A stretch of 59,448 nt of DNA from NCBI GenBank assembly GCA_016715505.1, contig JADJZY010000004.1:1-59448 (forward strand). Reading direction: 5' to 3'. The first letter of the stretch is position 1. Every line of letters begins with the position of its first letter. Position numbers and translations under genes: made by a program. The DNA is from Bacteroidota bacterium. Lineage in GTDB: Bacteria; Bacteroidota; Bacteroidia; Chitinophagales; Chitinophagaceae. Below are positions 1 to 8,958 of the stretch, in pieces. The notes under the pieces were generated by a model, which was given only the letters and a program-made list of their open reading frames with translations, had not been told where the DNA came from and did not search any database.

Positions 1-1
1 C

Positions 2-505
2 ATCGAACAACCCGCCAAGCGAGGTGGCGCGATCGCCTCCCAATGAGACTGAAAGAAAAAGGCATTCGCATCGACGGCGTAGGCATTCAGGGCCACTGGA
101 GCATCAATTCCCTTAATCTGCAACATATCGAGGAGAGCATCCAAGCATTCTCGGCACTCGGGGGTGAAGGTCATGTTTACCGAACTGGACCTCACGGTGC
201 TTCCCAACCCATGGGACCCGCAGGAGCGGATGTGAACCAGAATTTCCAGGGCAACCCAGCCATGAATCCTTCCCGCAAGGGTTGCCTGACTCGGTGAACG
301 CCGTTTTGGCAGATAAATACAAAGCCCTGTTTGCCCTCTTTTTAAAGCACAAAGCGTTTCCCGGGTCACTTTCTGGGGCGTAAGCGACGGAAATTCCTGG
401 CTAAACAACTGGCCGATCCGGAACCGGACCAACTACCCGCTGGTTTTTGACCGGAATTACCAAACCAAACCAGCCTATTACAGTATCCTTTCCCCTAAGA
501 AATAA
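2..505 (+). CDS. GH10 endo-1,4-beta-xylanase, C-terminal part, frameshifted
   Basis: This is the 3' end of a glycoside hydrolase family 10 endo-xylanase, which cuts the xylan backbone. The gene starts upstream of the window. The opening bases read NIEQPAKRGGAI-like sequence, then GIRIDGVGIQGHW (from about 60), then FTELDLTVLPNPW (about 175), where the Glu is the expected GH10 nucleophile. The end reads RVTFWGVSDGNSWLNNWP and KPAYYSILSPKK before TAA at 503-505. These pieces lie in different frames, so at least three frame breaks are needed. The next gene, a symporter, starts 26 bp later and a GH43 enzyme follows, which fits a xylan-use cluster. The family call is firm; whether the breaks are real or sequencing errors cannot be told here. 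Confidence 0.85.
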
Positions 506-530
506 CCAACGAACACCTAAAGCCCTGCAT

Positions 531-2001
531 ATGAACCACACGAGCCACAAATTATCGGTTGTTGAAAAAATCGGCTACGGCCTGGGGGGGATCTTGCCGC
601 CAATTTGATTTTCCAAACGCTGGTCACCTTCCTGGCCTATTTCTACACGGATATACCAGATACCTGCCGCCGCCGCGAGCTTTATCATGACCTTCTTCGG
701 GTTCGTAGGCGCTTTTGCCAACGTTTTCGTGGGCATCCTGGCCGACCGGACCAATACCCGGTGGGGGAAATTCAGGCCCTGGATCCTTTGGTCTGCGGTG
801 CCTTTCGGAGTGATTTCCTCCTCGCTTTCAGCACGCCGGATTTGGGGATGAACGGCAAAATCGCCTATGCCTCCATCACCTATTTCTATTGGTCATTGTG
901 TACTCCGCCAACAACCTTCCCTATTCGGCGCTGGGTGGGGTTCTGACGGGCGACATGAAAGAGCGCAACAGCTTGTCGTCGTACCGGTTTATTTCCGTGA
1001 TGATTGCCCAGTTTATCATCCAGGCGCTCTTGCTTCCGTTGGCCCTTTCCCCTTGGCCACGGAGATAAAGCGGTTGGATTTGAAAAAGTGATGTTGTTTT
1101 TTGCCATCATTGGCACCTGTGCTTTTCTATTACCTTCTGACCACCAGGGAACGGATTCAGCCTCAAAGAACAGAAGAGCCCGATCTGGACAGACCTTCGG
1201 GACTTGTCCAAGGAACAAACCCCTTGGGTGGTCATGCTCGTCCTCACCATCCTGGTGTTCATAACGCTCGTGCTGAAAGGGAATATGTATATCTATTACT
1301 TTGTGAATTACCTGGACGAACAGGCATTATCCAACTTTCTTGAAAAAATCGGTTTTAACGGCTTTATCGGGGGATTGAATTCCTTCATCACGGGCTTTGG
1401 GCTTGGCGAATTCGAGTGGCCCAAAGACGCGCCTACTTCGGCGAACAGCCTGTTCAATGCGTCGGGGATCGTCTTCATGATCCTGGGTATTGTTTTTTCC
1501 AAGCCTTTAGCCGACCGATACGGCAAGCGGAATATTTTTGGAATTTTCTTAGCCTTATCCGCGATTTGCCTGGTCCTCTTCAATTTTTACTCCCACGGCT
1601 ATTGAGGCGGTGTTTACCACCCAAATCGCGCACGGGTTCCTGTATGGGGTCACGATCCCCATCCTGTGGGCAATGATTGCCGACGTGGCCGACTACAGCG
1701 AATGGAAAAACAACCGGCGGGCAACGGCCATCATTTTTTCCGCTATGGTTTTTGGTTTGAAAATCGGAATCAGTCTTGGCGGCGGCCTGGCAGCCTACAT
1801 TCTGAGCGCAAGCCATTATGTGGCCGGGGCTTCGGCTCAAACCGTAGAAACGGTCCAAAACATCAAGCTTTCCGTGAGCGTTTTCCCGGGCTGATTTTCC
1901 TGATTGGCGCTTCGGCCTTGTTCTTATATGAAATCAATAAGAAAATGGAAGTTTCCATTGAGCAAGACCTTAAACAGCGAAGAGAAAAACCCATTGCTTA
2001 A
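531..2001 (+). CDS. GPH-family (MFS) sugar:cation symporter, frameshifted
   Basis: This is an inner-membrane sugar symporter of the glycoside-pentoside-hexuronide type (MelB/XynP-like), probably importing xylo-oligosaccharides. It starts at ATG 531 (MNHTSHKLSVVEKIGYGLG) and, pieced across frames, gives the typical signature ADRTNTRWGKFRPWILW near 750, then SANNLPYSALGGVLTGDMKERN near 910-970. The end is KKMEVSIEQDLKQRREKP before the stop at 1999-2001. The summed length of about 490 codons fits the family. At least six frame changes are needed. It lies between GH10 and GH43 genes, so the three probably form one xylan or xylo-oligosaccharide operon. The substrate is inferred from context only. 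Confidence 0.8.
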
Positions 2002-2020
2002 CTGAAAAAGATTGCAAGCC

Positions 2021-3051
2021 ATGCCGGAAGATCCCATCCAGCACATTGACTTTGACCAGCTCGGCCAGCACGCGCTGTCTGCCCCCTGGTCTGGCCATCT
2101 GTATACCGCCGACCCCTCTGCGCACGTTTTTGAAGGCCGGATATTCATCTATCCTTCGCACGATATCGAAGCGGGGATTCCCCTTCGACGATCTGGGCAG
2201 CCACTTCGCCATGGAGGATTACCATGTGTTTTCCATGGATGGCCCATCAGGGCCGGTAATCGATCACGGCGTAGCGCTCCACATCAAAGACGTTCCCTGG
2301 GCGGAAAAACAAATGTGGGCGCCCGACGCAGCCTATAAGAACGGGAAGTATTACCTGTTTTTCCCCGCCAAACGGCCGGATGGGATCTTTCAAATTGGCG
2401 TTGCCGTAAGCGACCGGCCCGAAGGGCCGTTCACCCCGCAGCCGGAGCCTATCCAAGGCAGTTATTCCATCGACCCGGCCGTCTTTCCAGACGACGATGG
2501 CCAATATTACATGTACTTCGGCGGCATCTGGGGCGGACAGTTGCAGTCGTACCGAAACAACGCATTCGCTCCCGAACACAAGGAACCCGCAGCTCAGGAA
2601 CCGGCACTTGGCCCCAGAGTAGCTAAAATGACAGACGACCTCCTGGGATTGGCGGAAGAAGTCCGGGAAATTCTAATAACGGATGAAACCGGCGCTCCCC
2701 TCCTCGCCGGGGATAACGACAGGCGTTTTTTTGAAGCCTCCTGGGTGCACAAGTACCAGGGGAAATACTACTTTTCCTACAGCACCGGCGACACCCATTT
2801 TCTCTGCTACGCCATTGGCGATAGCCCCTACGGCCCCCTTTACCTATGCAGGCCGCATCCTCAACCCGGTGATCGGCTGGACCAGCCACCACTCCATCTG
2901 CGAATTCCAGGGCAAATGGTATTTGTTTTACCACGATTCCAGCCTGTCCAAAGGAGTAACCCATTTAAGAAGCATCAAAGTCGCCGAACTCACCTACGAC
3001 GAAGACGGCAAAATAGGCACGCTGGACCCCTATCCCGGGTTTGCGTTTTAA
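2021..3051 (+). CDS. GH43 family beta-xylosidase/arabinofuranosidase, frameshifted
   Basis: This is a five-bladed beta-propeller glycoside hydrolase of family 43, expected to release xylose or arabinose from xylo-oligosaccharides. It starts at ATG 2021, 19 bp after the symporter stop. Seen in order: PSAHVFEGRIFIYPSHD (N-terminal blade, catalytic-base region), WAEKQMWAPDAAYKNGKYYLFFPA, SIDPAVFPDDDGQYYMYFGG (central Asp), FFEASWVHKYQGKYYFSYST (Glu acid region) and GWTSHHSICEFQGKWYLFYHD. It ends at 3051, for about 343 codons. Two frame breaks, near 2175 and 2840, interrupt it. Lack of a signal peptide suggests it acts on imported oligosaccharides. A hairpin terminator follows at 3130-3154. Confidence 0.85.
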
Positions 3052-3129
3052 AAAAACGGACGTTGAAGAAGGTTTGGGATGCCCAAGCTTTCTCAACGGC
3101 TGAATTCTCTGAGCTTGCCAAGATCGTTG

Positions 3130-3154
3130 CCGGGAATATAGGATTCCCGGTTTT
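3130..3154 (+). terminator. Rho-independent terminator candidate after the GH43 gene
   Basis: An 8-bp perfect stem (CCGGGAAT / ATTCCCGG) with a 5-nt loop is followed by TTTT. It lies 79 bp after the GH43 stop codon and before the Rhs gene, so it probably ends the xylan operon. Confidence 0.55.
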
Positions 3155-3186
3155 CTGAAAAATAGCGCGCTGCCTGCTCGCCCTCG

Positions 3187-5205
3187 ATGCCCAACCCCGG
3201 CAGCACACCCCTGGTCAAGCATCCCGAAGACAACGACTTGTTCTACCTCGAGCTGCGCTACGATCAGCTCTTCACGACCTCTTCGCCCACCGGCGGCACG
3301 ATCAGCGGCCTGAGCGGCACGCTGCAAAAGGGCGGCAACATCGCGCAGATGGCCTGGCGCGTGCGCGGCCGCGAATGGCAAGCCTACGCCTTCACCTACG
3401 ACACCCTCAGCCGCCTGAAAACAGCGTCCTATTTCGATGTCAATACCAGCGGCACGGCTACGGCCTCCAACCGCTTCAACGAAACCCTTACCTACGACCT
3501 GCGCGGCAACATCGGCACGCTGCAGCGCCAGGGCTTCATCCAAAGCACGTGTACCTTCGGGCAGATCGACAACCTCGCCTATACCTACGCCGCCGGTACC
3601 AACCGCCTCACTTCCGTAGCCGACGCCAGCGGCAAAACCGAGGGCTTCAAACCTGGCAGCGGCGCCAGCTATACTTATACTCCGCACGGGCACAACAGGT
3701 GAATTTTGGCTTTTTCTTTTTGCGTCCTGCTGCGTTAAAAATGCTCGCCGTAGCTAAGGCTACGTCTGCGCTTTTTGCCTTGCAGGCCACAAAAATAAAG
3801 GCGCCAAATTTTCACCTGTTGTGCCCGCGCGGAGCATACGACGGCAACGGCAACCTGAAATCGGATTCGTATAAAGGCATCAGCACCATAACCTATAATC
3901 ACTTAAATTTGCCTAAGCTGATCACGTTCAGCACCGGCAACACCATCGAGATCATCTACGACGCTGCCGGCAACAAGCTCCGAAAGATCGTGAAGCAGGG
4001 CGCCACAGTGCAGTACGAGCAGGACTACTCCGGCGGCATCGAGTACCGCAAGACGCCTGCTGCGGGCACGTTCCGCATCGAGGCGATCTATCACGAGGAG
4101 GGGCGGTATTTCAACCTCAATGTGGACGCCAGCAACACGCCCTCCTGGCGCAAGGAGTACGCCCTGCGGGACCACCTCGGCAGCACCCGGCTGCTATTTG
4201 CGGATAAGGACGGCGATGGGATGGTGGAGGTGACGAGCAATGCGTCGACGAATGAGGTGCTTCAAGAAAATCACTATTATCCCTTTGGCCTCTCCTATGG
4301 CGGTAGCCATTGGATGAACGATGCGGCGCGGGATAACGGCAACAAGTACAACGGCAAGGAACTCAACGAGGATTGGGGGCTGGGATGGTACGATTATGGG
4401 GCCCGGTGGTATATGCCGGATTTGGGGAGATGGGGAGCGGTGGATCCGCTGGCAACTACATACAGTTCTTGGTCTTCTTATCATTATGCGATGAACAATC
4501 CTATCCGTTTCACTGATGTTTTAGGGATGGGAGCTGGCGATTTCTATGACGAAGGCGGGAAATATTTGGGAACCGACGGAAAGGACGACGAACGACTTTA
4601 TGTTGTAACAGATAAACAAGAGAAAATACAAATACAAAAAACAGATAAAGCTGGAGGAACTACTCCTTTAAGCAATGTTAGTTCCGCAACCGAATTGCCA
4701 AGTGCATATGTCAGAGGAGAAATGGGCAAAGCTGTTGACAGAGCCGGTTCCCCATCATTCCACGAGGAAGGTGGCTTCTTTGGAACCAAGAAGGAAGGTG
4801 GAGAATATGTCGTTCATGCAAAGGCAGGAGAAAAAAGCAGACCCCTCAATAGACAAAGAAGCTTCAATTAATGTCTATATAGCCGCAAATAAAGATGATT
4901 TAAATGCTACTTCAGGCGGAGAAATAAAGGGCACGTTTCATACCCACCCAGATGGTGTTGTTACCAAGGGAGCGACAGGCTCAAATACGATAGGAGGAAC
5001 AACCATTACGCACAGATTTGTAGATGAACCTTCTAACCTTAATGGACGTGGGGATATCCCAAATGCACGTGAAAATGCCATGGGGGTAACTGGTAATAGT
5101 TATGTGCTTGCACAAGGAAACAAAACAGTTTACATCTATAATGGGAGTGGTACAGTTGCAAGATTTCCGTTTAAGCAATTTTTTTTAATTGGGATAAAAA
5201 AATAA
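3187..5205 (+). pseudogene. Rhs/YD-repeat protein with C-terminal JAB-like toxin domain, split by a small element
   Basis: This is the C-terminal half of a polymorphic Rhs toxin. YD repeats (TYDTLSRLK, TYDLRGN, YDGNGNLKSD, YDAAGNKLRK) lead to the Rhs core (LRDHLGSTR, NHYYPFGL, KYNGKELNEDWGLGWYDYGARWYMPDLGRW, DPLATTYSSWSSYHYAMNNPIRFTD, quoted here in short pieces of one stretch). The tail carries HEEGGFFG, GTFHTHPDG and PSNLNGRGDI, which resembles the E / HxH / S..D metal-site pattern of JAB-like toxin domains. A palindromic element (3678-3836) breaks the frame and its precise removal restores it. A second break lies in an A-run near 4830. The 5' end is missing: the upstream frame has no clear start, and ATG 3187 is only the first Met. 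The toxin function is inferred from motif spacing. Confidence 0.75.
3678..3836. mobile_element. Palindromic MITE-like element with TA duplication inside the Rhs gene
   Basis: This 159-bp element has terminal inverted repeats that match at 24 of 26 positions (shared core CGGGCACAACAGGTGAA). TA flanks it on both sides (3676-3677 and 3837-3838). The interior is itself a long imperfect hairpin centred on GTAGCTAAGGCTAC. Removing the element plus one TA (161 bp) rejoins the Rhs reading frame as SYTYDGNGN. TA duplication is typical of IS630/Tc1-mariner-type elements, so this may be a non-autonomous derivative. No transposase is encoded. Confidence 0.75.
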
Positions 5206-5207
5206 TA

Positions 5208-5655
5208 ATGAAACAAGCGATGCTCATAGTATCCATACTGCTATTAGGAAATAACTTGAAGGCGCAAATTGTTACCAATACAGAGGCGGCAGACTATACT
5301 AACATATATTATGCGTCATTCAAAAGTACTGCGAGCAAATAAATAAAAAGCCAGGGATTATGTTTGTTGAAGAAAATTTTTATATTACAAATATATTGCC
5401 GACAGAGATAAGTGGAAATAAGATTGAAATTGTCACTATCGCGGACTTGAAAAACTATTAAAGGATAGAAAACAAATGCAGTTATTGAGACTGATACCCT
5501 TAAGGGTAAAAGATGGAGATTTTTATGTAAATATTGTTGTTTTTAATGTTAAGTTCAGGCATAAGCAATTCGATTTTGTTAATCAAGGAGGCATATCAGT
5601 AGTGTACAGCTATGACACCAAGGATAAAGCATTTGTATTCAAGAATATAAAGTAG
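5208..5655 (+). CDS. Small secreted protein, possible Rhs immunity partner, frameshifted
   Basis: The reading starts at ATG 5208, 2 bp after the Rhs stop, with a clear signal peptide (MKQAMLIVSILLLGNNLKAQ). Two frame breaks (near 5330 and 5455) are needed to join it to MFVEENFYITNILPTE and to a C-terminal part ending VYSYDTKDKAFVFKNIK before TAG at 5653-5655, for about 148 codons in all. I do not recognise the family. Its position directly after a polymorphic toxin is where immunity genes usually sit, but that role is an inference from context. Confidence 0.5.
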
Positions 5656-6402
5656 GCTGCAAATGAGCCTGTCTCAAAAGATGGTTTTTCCCATGGCTGA
5701 CAATGGGCTCGCCGATTGGCTGGGTTGGATTGAACTGAAAACGGAATAAACGCATCTTTCGCACCACCTCAATAAAAAATCAGGAATAAAAATTCCAGTA
5801 GGAAAGCAGGTCGAGGATGTCGGAGTGCGGGGTTTTCAAGTTAAGGGTTGTTTTCGTTCCATCGGGTAATTGAAATACGTGGATGCCTACAAAAAACTGA
5901 AAGACCCACCGGACGGTTGGCCTGGAAGTGCGCCGCTTCAAAGCCCTCGCCCAGCACCACCTCTGCCGGCTTGTCCTCAAAAAACTGCAGAATCAATTAC
6001 AGCCGCTGACAAAGCCCAGGCCGTTGAGAATAATCGCTTCCAACGCCTTGGCATTGCTCACGATCTGGTATGGACTTTGTACTTCACCGCACGAACCAAT
6101 CACCTCGCTGATGCCGATCTCCCGGCCACAAGTCCCAGATGATCAAGTGCTTTGCTTGAGTATGTGGAGCTTTCCATGCACCAAGTTTAACGCTTTTTTC
6201 TTAATTCCTTATTTTGCGCCAATGGGGTGCGGAAGAGGCGGAAAATAGTCCCCGGCATGGACTACCAGTACCTGAAGTACAGCCCCCGCAATCCGCTGGT
6301 CTTCCAGCACGCCGGGCAACCGGCCGAAAGGGGCTGGAGCGCCAACGGAATTGACCCAATTTAAATAAAAGGCGTGCAGTTTGTCAAAATTACAGCACAA
6401 GT
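5656..6402. other. Decayed region, no intact gene recognised
   Basis: This stretch holds only short, disrupted frames. On the minus strand, pieces such as FEAAHFQANRPVG and GIHVFQLPDGTKTTLNLKT (about 5800-5950) can be joined across frames and look like the remains of one coding sequence, but I cannot name it. No RNA gene or repeat was found. Confidence 0.4.
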
Positions 6403-6876
6403 TCACTCCACGCCATCCAACCCCTCGAATTCTTCCGGGGAAAGCCCCAGTTTACGGGCAATTTCCTCCTTGGGCAGACCCAGGCTCAACAGCAGTTTTA
6501 TGGCTTCCTCCTTTTGCTTTCGTTCTTCTTCCTGTTTGCGCTGCGCTTCTTCCTGTTTGCGCTGCGCTTCTTCCTGTTTGCGCTGCGCTTCCTCTTTCTG
6601 CTTGGTCGCTTCCGCAATCCGGTTTTCGTATTCGTTGAGTTCAGACAGGAAGTCGTCTTCCACCGTCATGATGTCCTGGATCTCTTTTTCCTGGATGGCC
6701 GCCTGCAAGCGCCGGATGATGGGCCGGAATTTCTCCGGAAAATCCGTTTCTTTCACATTCATAATATGATGGTTTTCTTGCCGGTTCGCCTGGTCGAAGA
6801 TGCTCAGCAGCAGATTGGCAATTTCCAAAGCGGCTGAGTTTTTGCAAAGATACGAGATTTTGTGCGAAAATACCAA
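6403..6876 (-). CDS. C-terminal part of a PD-(D/E)XK (Rpn-like) transposase/nuclease family protein
   Basis: This 157-codon frame reads MVFSHKISYLCKNSAALEIA, then MNVKETDFPEKFRPIIRRLQ, then a charged coiled coil with three AQRKQEE repeats. It ends LLSLGLPKEEIARKLGLSPEEFEGL. The last segment, a short HTH-like LGL.KEEIA.KLGLS motif after a coiled coil, is common at the C-terminus of Rpn/PD-(D/E)XK transposase-like proteins in Bacteroidota. The catalytic N-terminal domain is not found upstream, so this looks like a 5'-truncated remnant. ATG 6765 (MNVKETD) is an alternative start. The family call is tentative. Confidence 0.45.
   Translation of the reverse strand: MVFSHKISYLCKNSAALEIANLLLSIFDQANRQENHHIMNVKETDFPEKFRPIIRRLQAAIQEKEIQDIMTVEDDFLSELNEYENRIAEATKQKEEAQRKQEEAQRKQEEAQRKQEEERKQKEEAIKLLLSLGLPKEEIARKLGLSPEEFEGLDGVE
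6525..6587. repeat. Three tandem 21-bp repeats in the coiled-coil segment
   Basis: Three identical 21-bp units run end to end, with a partial fourth. On the minus strand they encode three copies of the heptad AQRKQEE within the coiled coil of the 6403-6876 gene. The unit length keeps the frame. Confidence 0.8.
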
Positions 6877-7036
6877 TATATAAAACAGAATGTTTTATAA
6901 TGAAATTTTTGCTCCCCTTTTGGCCAAATCGACAGCCTACCCTGTACCAGCGCCGATTTACTGATCACCTCTATCCGCGCCCACCCTGGCCGAATGCTTA
7001 CGTTTATGCCAAGGAAAGCAAAAAAACCTGACAGAA

Positions 7037-7058
7037 TTGCAGGCAATCCGTATCTTTG
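7037..7058 (+). promoter_or_regulatory. Bacteroidota-type promoter of the original miaB 5' end
   Basis: TTG at 7037 and TATCTTTG at 7051-7058 fit the Bacteroidota -33/-7 pattern (TTTG / TAnnTTTG), although the spacing to TTG is short. It lies 68 bp before the truncated miaB start. A matching block, from AAAAAACCTGACA to TATCTTTGCC, recurs at 46457-46496 in front of the rebuilt miaB. Confidence 0.5.
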
Positions 7059-7125
7059 CCCCCTGGGGAAAAACGCCCCTTTGGATTTTGTTTCTTTGCC
7101 TGAAAAAATCGAAACTTTTCTGTTG

Positions 7126-7248
7126 ATGAGCCATTTGCCGCAAATAGTCCCCCTTCGGAATCCGCATGAATACGACGGGCATATCTATGAAAATCCATCT
7201 ATTGCGACAGACGACCGCCAGAGCCGCAAATTCTATATCGAAAGTTAA
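7126..7248 (+). pseudogene. miaB: Left-end fragment of miaB (first 40 codons)
   Basis: ATG 7126 opens a 40-residue peptide (MSHLPQIVPLRNPHEYDGHI, then a segment ending KFYIES) and stops at TAA 7246-7248. The rebuilt miaB at 46579 encodes a homologous start (NPHDYDGHIFEN, then KKFYIES) that runs on into YGCQMN, the first Fe-S cluster motif. This fragment is therefore the host 5' end cut off by island integration. It lacks all catalytic cysteines and cannot function. I chose ATG 7126 over the longer upstream ATG because its start aligns with the ATG at 46579. Confidence 0.85.
7228..7244. other. attL: left island attachment repeat
   Basis: The sequence AAATTCTATATCGAAAG here and AAATTCTATATCGAGAG at 46680-46696 match at 16 of 17 bases. 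Both encode KFYIES of MiaB. They mark the points where chromosome and island join. Confidence 0.8.
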
Positions 7249-7826
7249 TTTTATTTTAAATTATTGATAAACAATAAGTTAAAACAAGGTATACATTTTT
7301 TTACCTCAACTTCCCCCCATCAAGAAAAACATGTAACTTAGCCCAAAATACCAAAGGGCGAAATGAACCAAGTCGATCTTAAAACAAAATATGGCTGGAA
7401 CAAAGATTTTGAAGCATTTTTTTTATCCAATCTCCAGAATCCTCAAAGCCATAAAGGCACCTTCAAAATCAAAAAACACTCAAACGGCTGGTTCTGGTAT
7501 TTCCGATTAGCCCGTTCAGGAAAAGACCGAGACATCTATCTATGTAGTGTTGAGCCAAAAGGCAAAAACCCTGGCCAAACGTCTTTTCAGCACTGTTGCC
7601 AAATCTTACTCAAGAAGATTGATTCAAATTTCTCGATCGGTTCAACCCACCAAAAATTCCTCCATTCCTACATTGACAAATATTTCGATTTTCTAAACGA
7701 AGAAAGAAAAAGTCTAGGAGGACGAAAGCCCAAAACCTTACGGGACATGCAGGTATCTCTTAGGGATTTCCAGACTTTTTGTCGACACAAAAAAATACTT
7801 TTGGAAGTTGTCCCTGTACACTTCCC

Positions 7827-8693
7827 CTAAGCTGCAACCACGCTAAAGTATAATTCTTGGTTCAAAATTTCGTAATGATCTGGGGTTTTATAGCCCAGAT
7901 TTTGGTGCGGTCGTTCTTGATTATACGTGTACGACCATGCTTGAATTTGTTCGTTGAGTTCGCTGAGGTTCCTAAACCATGCCAGATTCAGGCATTCAAC
8001 TCTTAGTGTTTTATTCAGCCGTTCGATTAACCCGTTCTGGCTGGGCTTGCCTGGCTGGATGAAACGCAGCTCCACATCCTGTTTTTGGGCCCATTCTTGT
8101 AAGCAATTCGAGATGAACTCCGGGCCGTTGTCACAACGGATATAAGCCGGAGCGCCGCGCCATGCCACTACTTGGTCCAGCACCTCAATCAACTTCTTAG
8201 CCGAAATGCTCGAATGCGCTTCCGTCCACAACGCCTTTCGGGAACATTCGTCCATGATGTTGATGATGCGAACAGCTTGCTCGTTCGGTCCGACTACCCA
8301 ATCGCTGACAAAATCCATAGCCCAGCCTTCATTGATGCGCTCAGGCGCCAGCAACTCCTTATAGGAGCGGCGAAGCCCAGGGCGCTTGGGCGGTAAACGC
8401 AAGTGCAGCTCTTCCTGCTTCCACACTCGATATACCCGCTTGTGATTCCAGGTGTAGCCATTACAGCGAAGGTAGTAGAACACCATCCAAAAACCCCAAG
8501 CAATGAAGCGCTTGGTCACCCGATGCAGCATCTCGATGACTTCTTTGTCGCGCTCCTCCATACGAAAACCCTGTTTGCGCCTGTAGTATGTCTGCCTGCG
8601 CAAGCCCAGCACGCGGCAACTGCGCCGTACGCTGCTGCCGGATCGCTCCTGGAGCAAGCCGATCATTTCTTCTTGGCGTCCTGGGCTTGCCAT
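7827..8693 (-). CDS. IS3-family transposase OrfB (DDE catalytic subunit)
   Basis: This 288-residue integrase-core protein has the DDE triad: AMDFVSDW (Asp), RCDNGPEF (Asp) and NGLIERLNK (Glu). An N-terminal HTH_21-like region (RRKQGFRMEERDKEVIEML) precedes it. It starts at the ATG inside an A6 run (AAAAAATGGCAAGC). Its frame is +1 relative to OrfA, not the usual -1. Either OrfB starts on its own or a base has been lost or gained. Confidence 0.9.
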   Translation of the reverse strand: MASPGRQEEMIGLLQERSGSSVRRSCRVLGLRRQTYYRRKQGFRMEERDKEVIEMLHRVTKRFIAWGFWMVFYYLRCNGYTWNHKRVYRVWKQEELHLRLPPKRPGLRRSYKELLAPERINEGWAMDFVSDWVVGPNEQAVRIINIMDECSRKALWTEAHSSISAKKLIEVLDQVVAWRGAPAYIRCDNGPEFISNCLQEWAQKQDVELRFIQPGKPSQNGLIERLNKTLRVECLNLAWFRNLSELNEQIQAWSYTYNQERPHQNLGYKTPDHYEILNQELYFSVVAA

Positions 8694-8958
8694 TTTTTAA
8701 CAGCTCGTAGCCGTCTTTGAGAATCCCGTGATCAATACTCAGTTCCGCGTACATTTTTTTTAGCCGGGCGTTTTCTGTCTCCAACTCTTTGAGCCGGCGT
8801 TTGCTCTCATCTTCATCTTCCGCCTTGGCTTTCCTCCAATTGTATAGCGTAGCCGCGCTGATCTGATACGTCCGGCATAAGTCTTCTACCTTTGCACCGG
8901 CATCCCATTTGGCCAATATCTCCAAACGTTGTGATTTACTGATGGTACTCTTGCGCAT
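8461..8958 (-). CDS. IS3-family OrfA, HTH plus leucine zipper
   Basis: The first ~95 residues are a typical OrfA: an HTH (KSQRLEILAKWDAG, LCRTYQISAATLYNWRK) followed by a leucine-zipper-like helix (RLKELETENARLKKMYAELS). The frame stays open to 8461, deep inside orfB, so the last ~70 residues are probably a shadow of orfB rather than real OrfA. It starts at ATG 8958, near the right end of the IS. Confidence 0.8.
   Translation of the reverse strand: MRKSTISKSQRLEILAKWDAGAKVEDLCRTYQISAATLYNWRKAKAEDEDESKRRLKELETENARLKKMYAELSIDHGILKDGYELLKNGKPRTPRRNDRLAPGAIRQQRTAQLPRAGLAQADILQAQTGFSYGGARQRSHRDAASGDQALHCLGFLDGVLLPSL

Noticed and set aside
3375..4871. 498-codon frame across the palindromic element as one native protein
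   Set aside because: Its first part is an out-of-frame read of the Rhs gene and the element; the Rhs frame is recovered only after removing the element.
6525..6587. Tandem 21-bp repeats as a CRISPR-like array
   Set aside because: The units touch each other without spacers and encode a coiled-coil heptad in frame.
7126..7248. Left miaB fragment as a separate small gene
   Set aside because: Its sequence aligns with the start of MiaB and ends at the island attachment repeat.
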